This document shows positions 7,755 to 14,248 of a stretch of 19,798 bases of DNA, piece after piece. Below the pieces are notes generated by a model, which saw only the letters and a program-made list of their open reading frames with translations, searched no databases and was not told where the DNA came from. This DNA is from Bacteroidales bacterium UBA5206 (GTDB lineage Bacteria; Bacteroidota; Bacteroidia; Bacteroidales; Tenuifilaceae). Both the position numbers and the translations under genes were made by a program. The stretch's first letter is position 1; every line of letters begins with the position of its first letter. The DNA lies in assembly GCA_002412705.1 (NCBI GenBank), contig DHVO01000188.1:1-19798 (forward strand), in the 5' to 3' direction.

Positions 7755-8547
7755 CTCTGTATGCTTTAACGCTATATACACTTCCGTAGATGTTAGCCGC
7801 ATACACTGCGGCAAAAAGAGTTCCTGTTGCTATTGTTCCTGCACTTTTAATTCCGCTTCTATTGTAGTTCTCTATAGCAATTGCTCCAATGATGGAGGAG
7901 GTTAACAGTGCCGAAATTCCTTCGCCAACCTTTCCCGCGTAAATTTTCCCTAAGCCTGGAACTATGGCCGATAGGGTTCCTGCAAGCAGGGGCGATTTGG
8001 GTTTAAAGTTGGCAATATCCTTGCTTAGCTGGCTTAGCGTTTCCTGATGCTCGGCTAGGTTATAATTCTGATATGTAAAAGAAGCCTCTAGCTGTTTAAA
8101 GGAATCCAAATCCCTTGCAAGTAGGGCTACTCCTGCTAGTTCTAGGTTAGCAAGCTCCTGTAGCTCCTCTGTTAAGCTATCGGTTTGGTTAATAGTCTCG
8201 TTGGCATTACTATAGTTGCCAATATGAGCGTAGCTAAGTGCACTAAAAAAACGGGCTTTATGGTAGAATTCTGCTGTGCTGGGGACTTTGGCTAGGAACG
8301 TAGCAGAGCTGTCAAGCTGCTTAAGGTTGTAGAATGCCCATCCCTTAATAAAAAGATAATTAGGATCTTGCGTGTTGTGTTTGTACTCTTTGCTGTTAAG
8401 AAATACAATGGCATCGTTGTACAGCTCGTTGCGTATAAGGTAGTTTCCAAAGGCAATATTGTCCTGTGCAGAGAACTGTGCCATTGCGCTTGTTGAAAAG
8501 CAAATTATAGTAACGCTGTAAAGTAAAAATCGGCTGAGTGTATGCAT
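7681..8547 (-). CDS. Exported TPR-like protein with C-terminal PGxGxxYAGK membrane domain (paralog A)
   Basis: 288 residues. A signal peptide (MHTLSRFLLYSVTIICFSTSAMA, cleavage about 23/24) precedes TPR-like helices (about 28-180: YLIRNELYNDAIVFLNSK, FIKGWAFYNLKQLDSSATFL, SALSYAHIGNYSNANETI). Then comes VPGLGKIYAGKVGEG (196-210) with two hydrophobic segments (about 211-225 and 234-256). This puts the repeats in the periplasm, anchored by the C-terminal segments. The ATG overlaps the yidD stop by one base (TAATG), indicating translational coupling. The last ~25 residues, after KAYRDDF, are encoded in the same DNA as the start of the next gene. The family is common near envelope genes in Bacteroidota, but I know of no defined function. 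Confidence 0.78.
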   Translation of the reverse strand: MHTLSRFLLYSVTIICFSTSAMAQFSAQDNIAFGNYLIRNELYNDAIVFLNSKEYKHNTQDPNYLFIKGWAFYNLKQLDSSATFLAKVPSTAEFYHKARFFSALSYAHIGNYSNANETINQTDSLTEELQELANLELAGVALLARDLDSFKQLEASFTYQNYNLAEHQETLSQLSKDIANFKPKSPLLAGTLSAIVPGLGKIYAGKVGEGISALLTSSIIGAIAIENYNRSGIKSAGTIATGTLFAAVYAANIYGSVYSVKAYRDDFDKTINYRVLFHIHIPLRNVFN

Positions 8548-9020
8548 TACTTAAAGGAGTAGTAGTCGGTTGTTTCGTTCTTCTTGTGCGTGTGTGGGTC
8601 AACATCAATCTCGTGTATATCGGTTGCCGATATTCTATCGCATCGCATAAGCCTGTCTGCTGTTGATAGGAACGCCTTTAATCCGCCATACGTATGAAAA
8701 AGGTGCTTCCCATATTCTGAGCAGGTGGGATGGTAAAGGCACTGTGCCGATATCTGTGGCGATATAAACTTTTGGTATCCATACATAAAAGGTCCAAGTA
8801 CAATGTTGGCCAGCGGTTTCCCTTTGCCAAAGCCAAAGGTCACCTTACGCTCAATAAATTGTGGGTTGGAATCATTGTTCGCAGCTATTAGAGTAATGTC
8901 GTTTGCTTGAAGCGAATTTTGAGCTTGGGTTGATTCTTGTGCTAATAGCATAATGGCCATTGCCATACACATACTCAGCAATAGTGTTGAATCAGCCCTA
9001 CTTTTTAACAACCTTAGCAT
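8547..9020 (-). CDS. yidD: YidD family membrane protein insertion efficiency factor, with N-terminal signal sequence
   Basis: 157 residues, about twice the 70-90 usual for YidD. The YidD domain is residues about 72-130 and carries the family core: YQKFISPQ (82-89), C94, HPTCSEYG (97-104, C100) and RLMRCDRI (123-130, C127). In E. coli YidD is a small inner-membrane-associated protein that assists YidC. Here the domain follows a hydrophobic N-terminus (about 12-28) ending LAQESTQAQ, which looks like a cleavable signal, and a 40-residue linker. The C-terminus is His/Asp-rich (HEIDVDPHTHKK). The ATG at 9018-9020 lies inside the end of the LolA-like gene (23-base overlap). A later ATG at residue 18 is possible but would weaken the signal peptide. 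Family call sure, location inferred. Confidence 0.88.
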   Translation of the reverse strand: MLRLLKSRADSTLLLSMCMAMAIMLLAQESTQAQNSLQANDITLIAANNDSNPQFIERKVTFGFGKGKPLANIVLGPFMYGYQKFISPQISAQCLYHPTCSEYGKHLFHTYGGLKAFLSTADRLMRCDRISATDIHEIDVDPHTHKKNETTDYYSFK

Positions 9021-9711
9021 TGGTAGGTATTTTAAAGTCTAAAAAGCTACGATTAACTTGGTTACCCATAACTATATTGGTGTAATCCTTTCGACTAATA
9101 ATTGAATCGTTCTTTGCAACGTAAGCAAACTCGGTAACTCGGGTGGGAACAATTGCCCCTCCAATAGTTTTAAAGTTGCTGTAAAAGGTTTTGTTGCTAA
9201 TCTCATTCTTTTCGTTGTAGTAGGCTAGGTAAACAGGAACGTAATTTTCCAGTACCAATTCGGCCTCTACTATTTGGGGCTGTAGGTTAACAGGAGCTTT
9301 CCATCGCGTAATGGTAAGGTTTCCCTCAAAACGGCTACTTATTAGGTCAAAACCAACCGATTTTAGACCTACATCGGAGGTAGAGCCCTGCGACATAAAA
9401 AAGTAGAACACATCGGTGTTGGCCGAAAAAAAATCGTTTTGGTTTAGTATAACCTGGTTGGTTTCGGGGTAGTAGGCTTTAACCTCACCCTTCTCGTTTA
9501 CAAACATGTAAAAATTGTTGGGGTAGGTGTAGCAGGCAACCATTCGCCTTTCAGCAGTGGAGAAGTACACATTTGCTTTTACGTTAACCAACTTTCCTTT
9601 GTGCGCCTTTTGAATGGTTAGATTTGCCGATATAGGATCATTTTGGGCTACAGCCAATTTAACCGCCAAAACAAAAATAGAAGTGGCAGCTAGTAGTATT
9701 ACCTTCTTCAT
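8998..9711 (-). CDS. LolA-fold periplasmic protein (outer-membrane lipoprotein carrier-like)
   Basis: 237 residues from the chosen ATG at 9711, which gives a textbook signal peptide (MKKVILLAATSIFVLAVKLAVAQ). Longer in-frame reading to 9783 would add 24 residues ahead of it and is rejected. The mature protein is a succession of beta-strands typical of the LolA/LolB half-barrel: LVNVKANVYFSTAERRMVACY, NNFYMFVNEKGEVKAYYPETNQVI, FEGNLTITRWKAP and YVPVYLAYYNEKNEISNKTFYSNF. LolA-fold proteins shuttle lipoproteins or other lipids across the periplasm, but this divergent member may act on something else. It is the first gene of the four-gene operon with yidD and the two TPR paralogs. Confidence 0.7.
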   Translation of the reverse strand: MKKVILLAATSIFVLAVKLAVAQNDPISANLTIQKAHKGKLVNVKANVYFSTAERRMVACYTYPNNFYMFVNEKGEVKAYYPETNQVILNQNDFFSANTDVFYFFMSQGSTSDVGLKSVGFDLISSRFEGNLTITRWKAPVNLQPQIVEAELVLENYVPVYLAYYNEKNEISNKTFYSNFKTIGGAIVPTRVTEFAYVAKNDSIISRKDYTNIVMGNQVNRSFLDFKIPTNAKVVKK

Positions 9712-10255
9712 TAAACCTGTCAATTTTAAAAACAAAGATTGCAAAATTTCTCTAATTAATAGCATTGGTGCTTCTATAAGCAACTTTTAAGCCAAGTGTA
9801 TGTGAGTGGGAGCAAAAAAACCCGGCTAGGGTTTAGGCTAGTCCGGGTTTAGGGTTTAAGCAGGCTGGAGTTTTAGCTAAACTAAAACATGCGTATTACA
9901 GTACAATAGTGCTAGCGTATATAGGTTTAGGTCTAGGTTGTTGCAAGGGATTAAGATTGGGGGATGCTTATCCCTTTTGCTAGCCAATACATTAAGAACT
10001 GTAACCTTTGGTTTATACTTGTTTACTTCATTAGTTGGGAAAAAACAGTATAAAACTCAAGCCATACACATACTAGATGAAATTTGTTGCCGAAAGGTTG
10101 CGTGAGGTTCAAAACTTTTTTCAACAAGCCCCACTTTTTATGATTAATTCCTAATGCTTTTCTAGCTTTTTATTTCGTTCTGTGCAGCATATTGGTTCTA
10201 TCATCAGTCCTTTGCAGGTGTTAATAACTCTAACTTAAATTCTAATATGCTTGTA
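9712..10255. other. 544-base divergent spacer without recognisable gene
   Basis: This separates the leftward LolA/yidD operon from the rightward DUF5694-like gene. It contains the leftward terminator at 9814-9850 and a small hairpin TTTTAG/CTAAAA at 9871-9887. Every ATG-started frame I followed on the minus strand ends within about 13 codons. I recognise no tRNA, 6S, SRP, tmRNA or known riboswitch core and no exact TAnnTTTG box, but a novel small RNA cannot be excluded. Confidence 0.55.
9814..9850 (-). terminator. Intrinsic terminator pointing leftward, upstream of the LolA-like gene
   Basis: On the minus strand an AAACCCGG...CCGGGTTT stem (8 pairs), extended by an inner CTAG/CTAG after a one-base bulge, is followed by a run of seven T ending near 9814. 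The run lies on the minus-strand 3' side, so it acts leftward. No leftward gene precedes it within 400 bases, and it sits about 100 bases before the LolA-like ATG. It therefore ends either an unannotated short RNA or an attenuated leader of the operon. Confidence 0.75.
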
Positions 10256-11092
10256 ATGAAAAAATACATCAGCCTAATCCTTTTTGGTTTATTTGCTAAT
10301 GCCCTTTTTGCTCAAACCGACTCAATTGCTCCGGTTAAAGTTATGACCCTTGGCGTTTTTCATTTTGCCTACAATAACTTAGATGTAGTTAAAACGGCAA
10401 AGGAAGATCAGGTTTCAGTACTTGATGAGCCTTACCAGTCGGAAATACTAGCCATTGTGAAGGCCATAGAGGAGTTTAACCCCACAATTATCGCCATTGA
10501 GGTACAGCCATCAAGGCAAGGGGTAATAGATTCGCTTTACCAGGCATATATTGCTGGCAGGCATACTCTAAAACGAACCGAAGTGCAGCAGCTGGGCTTT
10601 AGGATAGGGAAAAACCTGAATATCCCTACTTTGTACTGTGTTGACGATTGGGGCGCACATTACCCTGGTGTAATGGAGTTATTCTCCGACAGTTTACGCG
10701 CAGAAAAGTTTTCCAATTTTCAGATTGCGTCTCATAAAACGACAAAGGCATCGCGTATAGGTAGCGTTATTGAAGAGTTAGAAAAGCAGAACAATCCTGC
10801 TACAGTTAAAGAGAGCTTAGGAGGTTATCTTGATGGAATTTTTATGTATGAGGAAAAGCCTGGCGATTACGTGGGGGTTGACTTTCAATCGGGGCGATGG
10901 TTCAACCGTAACCTTAGAATTCTTAGAAACATTCAGAGAATACCGCATGGTGCAAACGATAGAATCTTAGTGATTTTTGGCGCAGGTCATCTTAACCTTT
11001 TAAATCCATTTTTTGATGCTTCAAGTAGGTATCAGTTTGTATCACCATTACCTTATTTAGCAAAGGCTAAAGGCATGGTTTTGCAGAAGTAG
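10256..11092 (+). CDS. Exported DUF5694/TraB-like protein
   Basis: 278 residues from ATG 10256 (another in-frame ATG three codons earlier is equally readable). The signal peptide is MKKYISLILFGLFANALFA, cleaved before QTDS. The mature protein begins KVMTLGVFHFAYNN (FHF at 35-37), has FNPTIIAIEVQPSRQ around 75-90 and ends with GAGHLNLL (242-249). An early xGxxH motif, a glutamate in IAIE, and a late GAGH are the shared signature of the TraB/GumN/Tiki and EreA/ChaN-like superfamily, which includes metal-dependent proteases and esterases. The closest named family I recall is DUF5694. Periplasmic hydrolase is inference. It stands alone, 97 bases before the sigma factor gene. Confidence 0.7.
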   Translation: MKKYISLILFGLFANALFAQTDSIAPVKVMTLGVFHFAYNNLDVVKTAKEDQVSVLDEPYQSEILAIVKAIEEFNPTIIAIEVQPSRQGVIDSLYQAYIAGRHTLKRTEVQQLGFRIGKNLNIPTLYCVDDWGAHYPGVMELFSDSLRAEKFSNFQIASHKTTKASRIGSVIEELEKQNNPATVKESLGGYLDGIFMYEEKPGDYVGVDFQSGRWFNRNLRILRNIQRIPHGANDRILVIFGAGHLNLLNPFFDASSRYQFVSPLPYLAKAKGMVLQK

Positions 11093-11140
11093 TAACCCGA
11101 CAGTGTTGAGGCAAATTGCAAATCCCGATACGTACAATAT

Positions 11141-11168
11141 TTTGTATGTGCTAATTTTATTATATTTG
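11141..11168 (+). promoter_or_regulatory. Candidate promoter for the sigma factor operon
   Basis: TATATTTG at 11161-11168 is an exact -7 match, 21 bases before the sigma gene start. TTTG at 11141-11144 could be the -33 element, but the gap is only 16 bases. An ECF-specific autoregulated promoter cannot be judged by eye. Confidence 0.4.
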
Positions 11169-11189
11169 GTGGAATAGAAAAAAAGGAAC

Positions 11190-11741
11190 TTGTACGTGGA
11201 GGTATCGATTGAATTTTTGGATAGATTGATAAATGAGGAGCGCTCTGCTCAGCACTCCCTTTATAGAATGTTCTCGTCCAGAATGTTCGGTATATGCCTT
11301 AGGTATGCTCCAAACCCCGATGTAGCAAAGGATATACTTCAGGATGGCTTTGTTAAAGTGTTTACATCAATCCGCACATTTCGTTCCCAAGGTTCTTTTG
11401 AGGGGTGGATGCGCAGGATTATGGTAAACACTGCGCTTGAGTACCATCGGAAGCGCTCCGACAACAACGAGGTAACCCTTGATGTTGCAGAGGGTTTGGA
11501 TGGTGGGCACCACGAAACCGAACACGATTACACTTTTTTCCTGGATGTAGTTTCAAGGCTGCCAGAGCAGTATAGGCTTGTGTTTAATCTTTATGCCATT
11601 GAGGGTTACTCGCATAAGGAGATAGCCGATATGCTTAGCATTACCGAATCAACAAGCAAGTCTAACTTCTCTAGAGCCCGCTCCCTTTTGCGAAAAGAGC
11701 TTGAACGACTGAACGTTTATAGCTATGATGAATTTTTATGA
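11190..11741 (+). CDS. ECF-type RNA polymerase sigma-70 factor
   Basis: A 183-residue ECF sigma factor. Region 2 (about 25-90) includes FGICLRYAPNPDVAKDILQD and the -10 recognition segment FEGWMRRIMVNTALEYHRK. Region 4 (about 122-175) is LPEQYRLVFNLYAIEGYSHKEI with the helix-turn-helix ADMLSITESTSKSNFSRARSLL. No sigma regions 1 or 3 are present. The start shown is TTG at 11190, just after an AAAAAGGAAC stretch; a GTG two codons later (11196) is an alternative. The 3' end overlaps the next gene by 17 bases, so sigma and its partner are translationally coupled. The neighbour's cytoplasmic N-terminus and single membrane segment make it the probable cognate anti-sigma factor. Confidence 0.92.
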   Translation: MYVEVSIEFLDRLINEERSAQHSLYRMFSSRMFGICLRYAPNPDVAKDILQDGFVKVFTSIRTFRSQGSFEGWMRRIMVNTALEYHRKRSDNNEVTLDVAEGLDGGHHETEHDYTFFLDVVSRLPEQYRLVFNLYAIEGYSHKEIADMLSITESTSKSNFSRARSLLRKELERLNVYSYDEFL

Positions 11742-12984
11742 GCCTATAGGAAATCCTGAGGATGAAGCCATTGCTTCCCTATCCACATTAGAGGTTAAGC
11801 CTCCTATGTCGGTGTGGCGAAATATTAGCTCCGAACTGGATGCTAGGCGGCATAGAAAAACGGTTAAGGGGTTTACCATTGCTGCTGCGGCAGCGGTAAG
11901 TGCTATTGTGGGTATTGGTAGCATCATCCTTTCTGGGGCCGATTTACGTGTTGATAGTAAACCCTTGCAAATGGCTAGCATGGGTAACAGCTCATTACCC
12001 CAAGTTACGGTAGAGTCTAGTAGTTCCTCTCCCAATAAACATAGTGCCTCTTTTGGTGCGGAGCAGGAAAGAGTATCCACTCTTAGCACTAGTTCAGAAA
12101 ATAGCACGTTAATTACCGAGTCCTCACAACCACTACAACCTTTGGTTTCACTAAGCGCCAGTGTCTCAGAGCCTATTGTTGCTCATAAAGATTTTGTTGT
12201 AGCATTGGAAAAGCCTTCCAAAGGTGTGGTATTGCAAAGGAAAAAGACTTTTAGTGGAGGCAGTAATCCGTGGAGTCTCTCCTTTTCGGGCTCACCTGTT
12301 TACGCCTTCCATTCCGATGGCGCTCTTAATCAGTTTAAAACCGAAAACGAAGCGGGTATATGGTCCTGGGGATTCGATGTTCTTGTTGGCTACCAAACAA
12401 CAAGAGGGTTCTCAATACACACGGGTATTGCCATAAGTCCTATAGGGCAGTTTGTTGGCGATGTATTTTTGGTTGATCCAAATTACGGAACGGTTAAAGT
12501 GAGCGACTACAAGGGTGCAAGCACTAGTTTGGGGTATGTTACGCTGGGCAACACCCAGCAGCGGCTTTTCGATTATCCCGATATGGCTAAAGTTTCATCG
12601 GAATCACTAAAAAAATCGAAGGTCAATCTTGTTTCTGTTCAGCAACGGCTATCTTACTTAGAGGTCCCCGTTTTAGTATCCAAATCATTTAGCGGAAAGC
12701 ATGGTAGCTTTTTTCTGCGTACGGGTATGTCGTTTGGTGTGCTAGTTGGTAATAGAGCAGAGGTGTTTGGCACTGAGGATAATTTAAACGGAAGAACTGT
12801 AGGAATAAATCGCTACAGCTACTCCTGGGTTGGCTCCTTTGGTTTTGCCATTCCAGTGTATGGGAAAGCACACTTAATGATAGAGCCTTCATTCAAACTT
12901 TGGCTTGTACCTGTTGATGCTCCATTGGGTATAAGCTATCCATTCTCAACCACAGTTAAAGCAGGTATTTTAATCCCATTCTAA
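11725..12984 (+). CDS. Putative anti-sigma factor with C-terminal outer-membrane-type beta-barrel
   Basis: 419 residues. Residues 1-47 are a charged cytoplasmic stretch with PPMSVWRNISSELDARR (W31), typical of Bacteroidota anti-sigma-like proteins. A single membrane helix follows (about 49-70, GFTIAAAAAVSAIVGIGSII). Residues about 75-165 are a Ser/Thr-rich linker. Residues about 170-419 read as beta-strands of a barrel (SFSGSPVYAF, WGFDVLVGYQTTRGFSIHTGIA, YLEVPVLVSKSF, GSFFLRTGMSFGVLVG), ending in STTVKAGILIPF. The ATGATG start lies inside the sigma gene (17-base overlap). Such fusions recur after ECF sigma genes in Bacteroidota. Sequestering the sigma and sensing the envelope are inferences from layout. 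Neither a zinc-binding HxxxCxxC motif nor a plug domain is seen. Confidence 0.75.
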   Translation: MMNFYEPIGNPEDEAIASLSTLEVKPPMSVWRNISSELDARRHRKTVKGFTIAAAAAVSAIVGIGSIILSGADLRVDSKPLQMASMGNSSLPQVTVESSSSSPNKHSASFGAEQERVSTLSTSSENSTLITESSQPLQPLVSLSASVSEPIVAHKDFVVALEKPSKGVVLQRKKTFSGGSNPWSLSFSGSPVYAFHSDGALNQFKTENEAGIWSWGFDVLVGYQTTRGFSIHTGIAISPIGQFVGDVFLVDPNYGTVKVSDYKGASTSLGYVTLGNTQQRLFDYPDMAKVSSESLKKSKVNLVSVQQRLSYLEVPVLVSKSFSGKHGSFFLRTGMSFGVLVGNRAEVFGTEDNLNGRTVGINRYSYSWVGSFGFAIPVYGKAHLMIEPSFKLWLVPVDAPLGISYPFSTTVKAGILIPF

Positions 12985-13075
12985 GGGTGGGTTTAAATGA
13001 ATTTTTTGGTTACCTAGTTAAGAGTTTATTACGTTAACAAAGGTTGCACTAACTGCTTATCCCCATTATTTTTGC

Positions 13076-13083
13076 TAACTTTG
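13076..13083 (+). promoter_or_regulatory. Candidate -7 box (TAACTTTG) for the lytic transglycosylase gene
   Basis: TAACTTTGC matches the Bacteroidota -7 consensus exactly, 130 bases before the ATG at 13214, so the transcript would have a leader of about 120 bases. No TTTG is at the normal spacing upstream. Confidence 0.45.
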
Positions 13084-13118
13084 CCGCGCATTTTTGCAAA
13101 GCATTCCCTTTGGTTTCA

Positions 13119-13202
13119 ATGAGTACTGCTCGTGTAATTATACATAGCATAAAACATTTTCTAGGGGATAGTGTTTTGCAAGTAGTCCTCAACTACCATT
13201 AA
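13119..13202 (+). CDS. Possible 27-residue leader peptide upstream of the lytic transglycosylase
   Basis: An ATG-started frame of 27 codons plus TAA lies entirely within the predicted leader, between the -7 box and the transglycosylase ATG, ending 11 bases before it. The peptide starts MSTARVIIHSIKHFLG and ends VVLNYH. I recognise no family, and a frame this short can arise by chance. Its position suggests a possible upstream ORF coupled to translation of the next gene. Confidence 0.2.
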   Translation: MSTARVIIHSIKHFLGDSVLQVVLNYH

Positions 13203-13213
13203 AGCCGTTTTAT

Positions 13214-14182
13214 ATGAATTGCCCAGTAAATTTCCAGAAGCACTTTTTTGCAATCCTATCCTTGGTTAGCTTTGTTGCAGTTGTACTTGCCTTTATCTTT
13301 TTGCCCTGGCGAGGAGGCTGTGCTAGTTCTTTGGAGCAGGTTTACGTTTCTCCCGATTCCTCTACATTTATTCCAGGCGTTTATCAAGTGCCCATTCCCC
13401 ATAAAATAACCTTTGCTGGCGAAGAGGTTCCCCTTCACTACTTTGATGTTAGGGAGAGCCTAGACCGTGAGCTGCAGGTTAACACCTTTTGGCACTCGCA
13501 AACGGTGCTACTTTTAAAAAGGGCTAATCGTTATTTCCCAATAATTGAGCCAATTCTAAAAGAGAACGGTGTTCCCGACGATTTTAAATACCTTGCTGTT
13601 GCCGAGAGTGCTCTTACACAGGCTGTATCTCCATCGCAAGCTGTTGGGTTTTGGCAAATTCTTGAAGGAACGGGTAAGGAGCTGGGGCTGGAGATAACAA
13701 AGGAGGTTGATGAGCGGTATCACATAGAGAAATCGACACAAGCAGCCTGTAAGTTTTTAAAGAAGAGCTATGATCAGTATGGCAACTGGACTATGGCTGC
13801 AGCATCGTACAACTTTGGTCGCAATGGCATTGCGCGTCAAATGGATAGGCAAATGAACGAGAATTACTACGATATGGTGCTTGGAGAGGAAACTGGCCGT
13901 TACGTTTTCCGAATTTTGGCTATTAAGGCCATTTTTGAGAATCCTCAGGCTTACGGGTTTTATCTTAATAAAGCAGATCTATACCCAGAGCTTAGGTACA
14001 AGGAGGTTAGCGTAGATAGTACTATCAGCAATATAGCGCAGTTTGCAAGCAAGTTTGATACTAACTATAAAATCATTAAGATTCTTAATCCCTGGTTGCG
14101 CGAGAATTACTTGAATAATAAGGTAAAGAAGAGTTATGCTATTAAGATCCCCCAAAAGAATTTTAGAGAGGTAGAGCAGTAA
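13214..14182 (+). CDS. Membrane-anchored lytic murein transglycosylase (SLT domain, MltD-like)
   Basis: 322 residues. An uncleaved membrane anchor or signal (about 11-30, FFAILSLVSFVAVVLAFIFL) is followed by the SLT domain (about 105-220). The catalytic glutamate is E131 in YLAVAESAL, followed by SQAVGFWQI (141-149) and AAASYNFGRNG (195-205), the three hallmark motifs of family 1 lytic transglycosylases. These cleave the MurNAc-GlcNAc bond of peptidoglycan to form anhydro-muropeptides in the periplasm. The C-terminal ~60 residues (STISNIAQFASKFDTNYKII) resemble one degenerate LysM repeat, where MltD normally has two or more. C36 follows the hydrophobic stretch (WRGGC) but is not a standard lipobox. 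uvrA follows 66 bases downstream on the same strand. Confidence 0.87.
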   Translation: MNCPVNFQKHFFAILSLVSFVAVVLAFIFLPWRGGCASSLEQVYVSPDSSTFIPGVYQVPIPHKITFAGEEVPLHYFDVRESLDRELQVNTFWHSQTVLLLKRANRYFPIIEPILKENGVPDDFKYLAVAESALTQAVSPSQAVGFWQILEGTGKELGLEITKEVDERYHIEKSTQAACKFLKKSYDQYGNWTMAAASYNFGRNGIARQMDRQMNENYYDMVLGEETGRYVFRILAIKAIFENPQAYGFYLNKADLYPELRYKEVSVDSTISNIAQFASKFDTNYKIIKILNPWLRENYLNNKVKKSYAIKIPQKNFREVEQ

Positions 14183-14248
14183 GCATTAGTATAGTGTAGT
14201 GTTTGCTGTAAGAAAAAGGGGTTAAGTACTGTAATTAAAGTAAGAGCA

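Noticed and set aside
7755..7814. 20-residue TTG-started extension of the second TPR paralog
   Set aside because: It lengthens the overlap to 134 bases and moves the signal sequence away from the N-terminus.
9712..9783. 24-residue upstream extension of the LolA-like protein
   Set aside because: It would bury the clear signal peptide MKKVILLAATSIFVLAV behind a second hydrophobic stretch; the ATG at 9711 is better.
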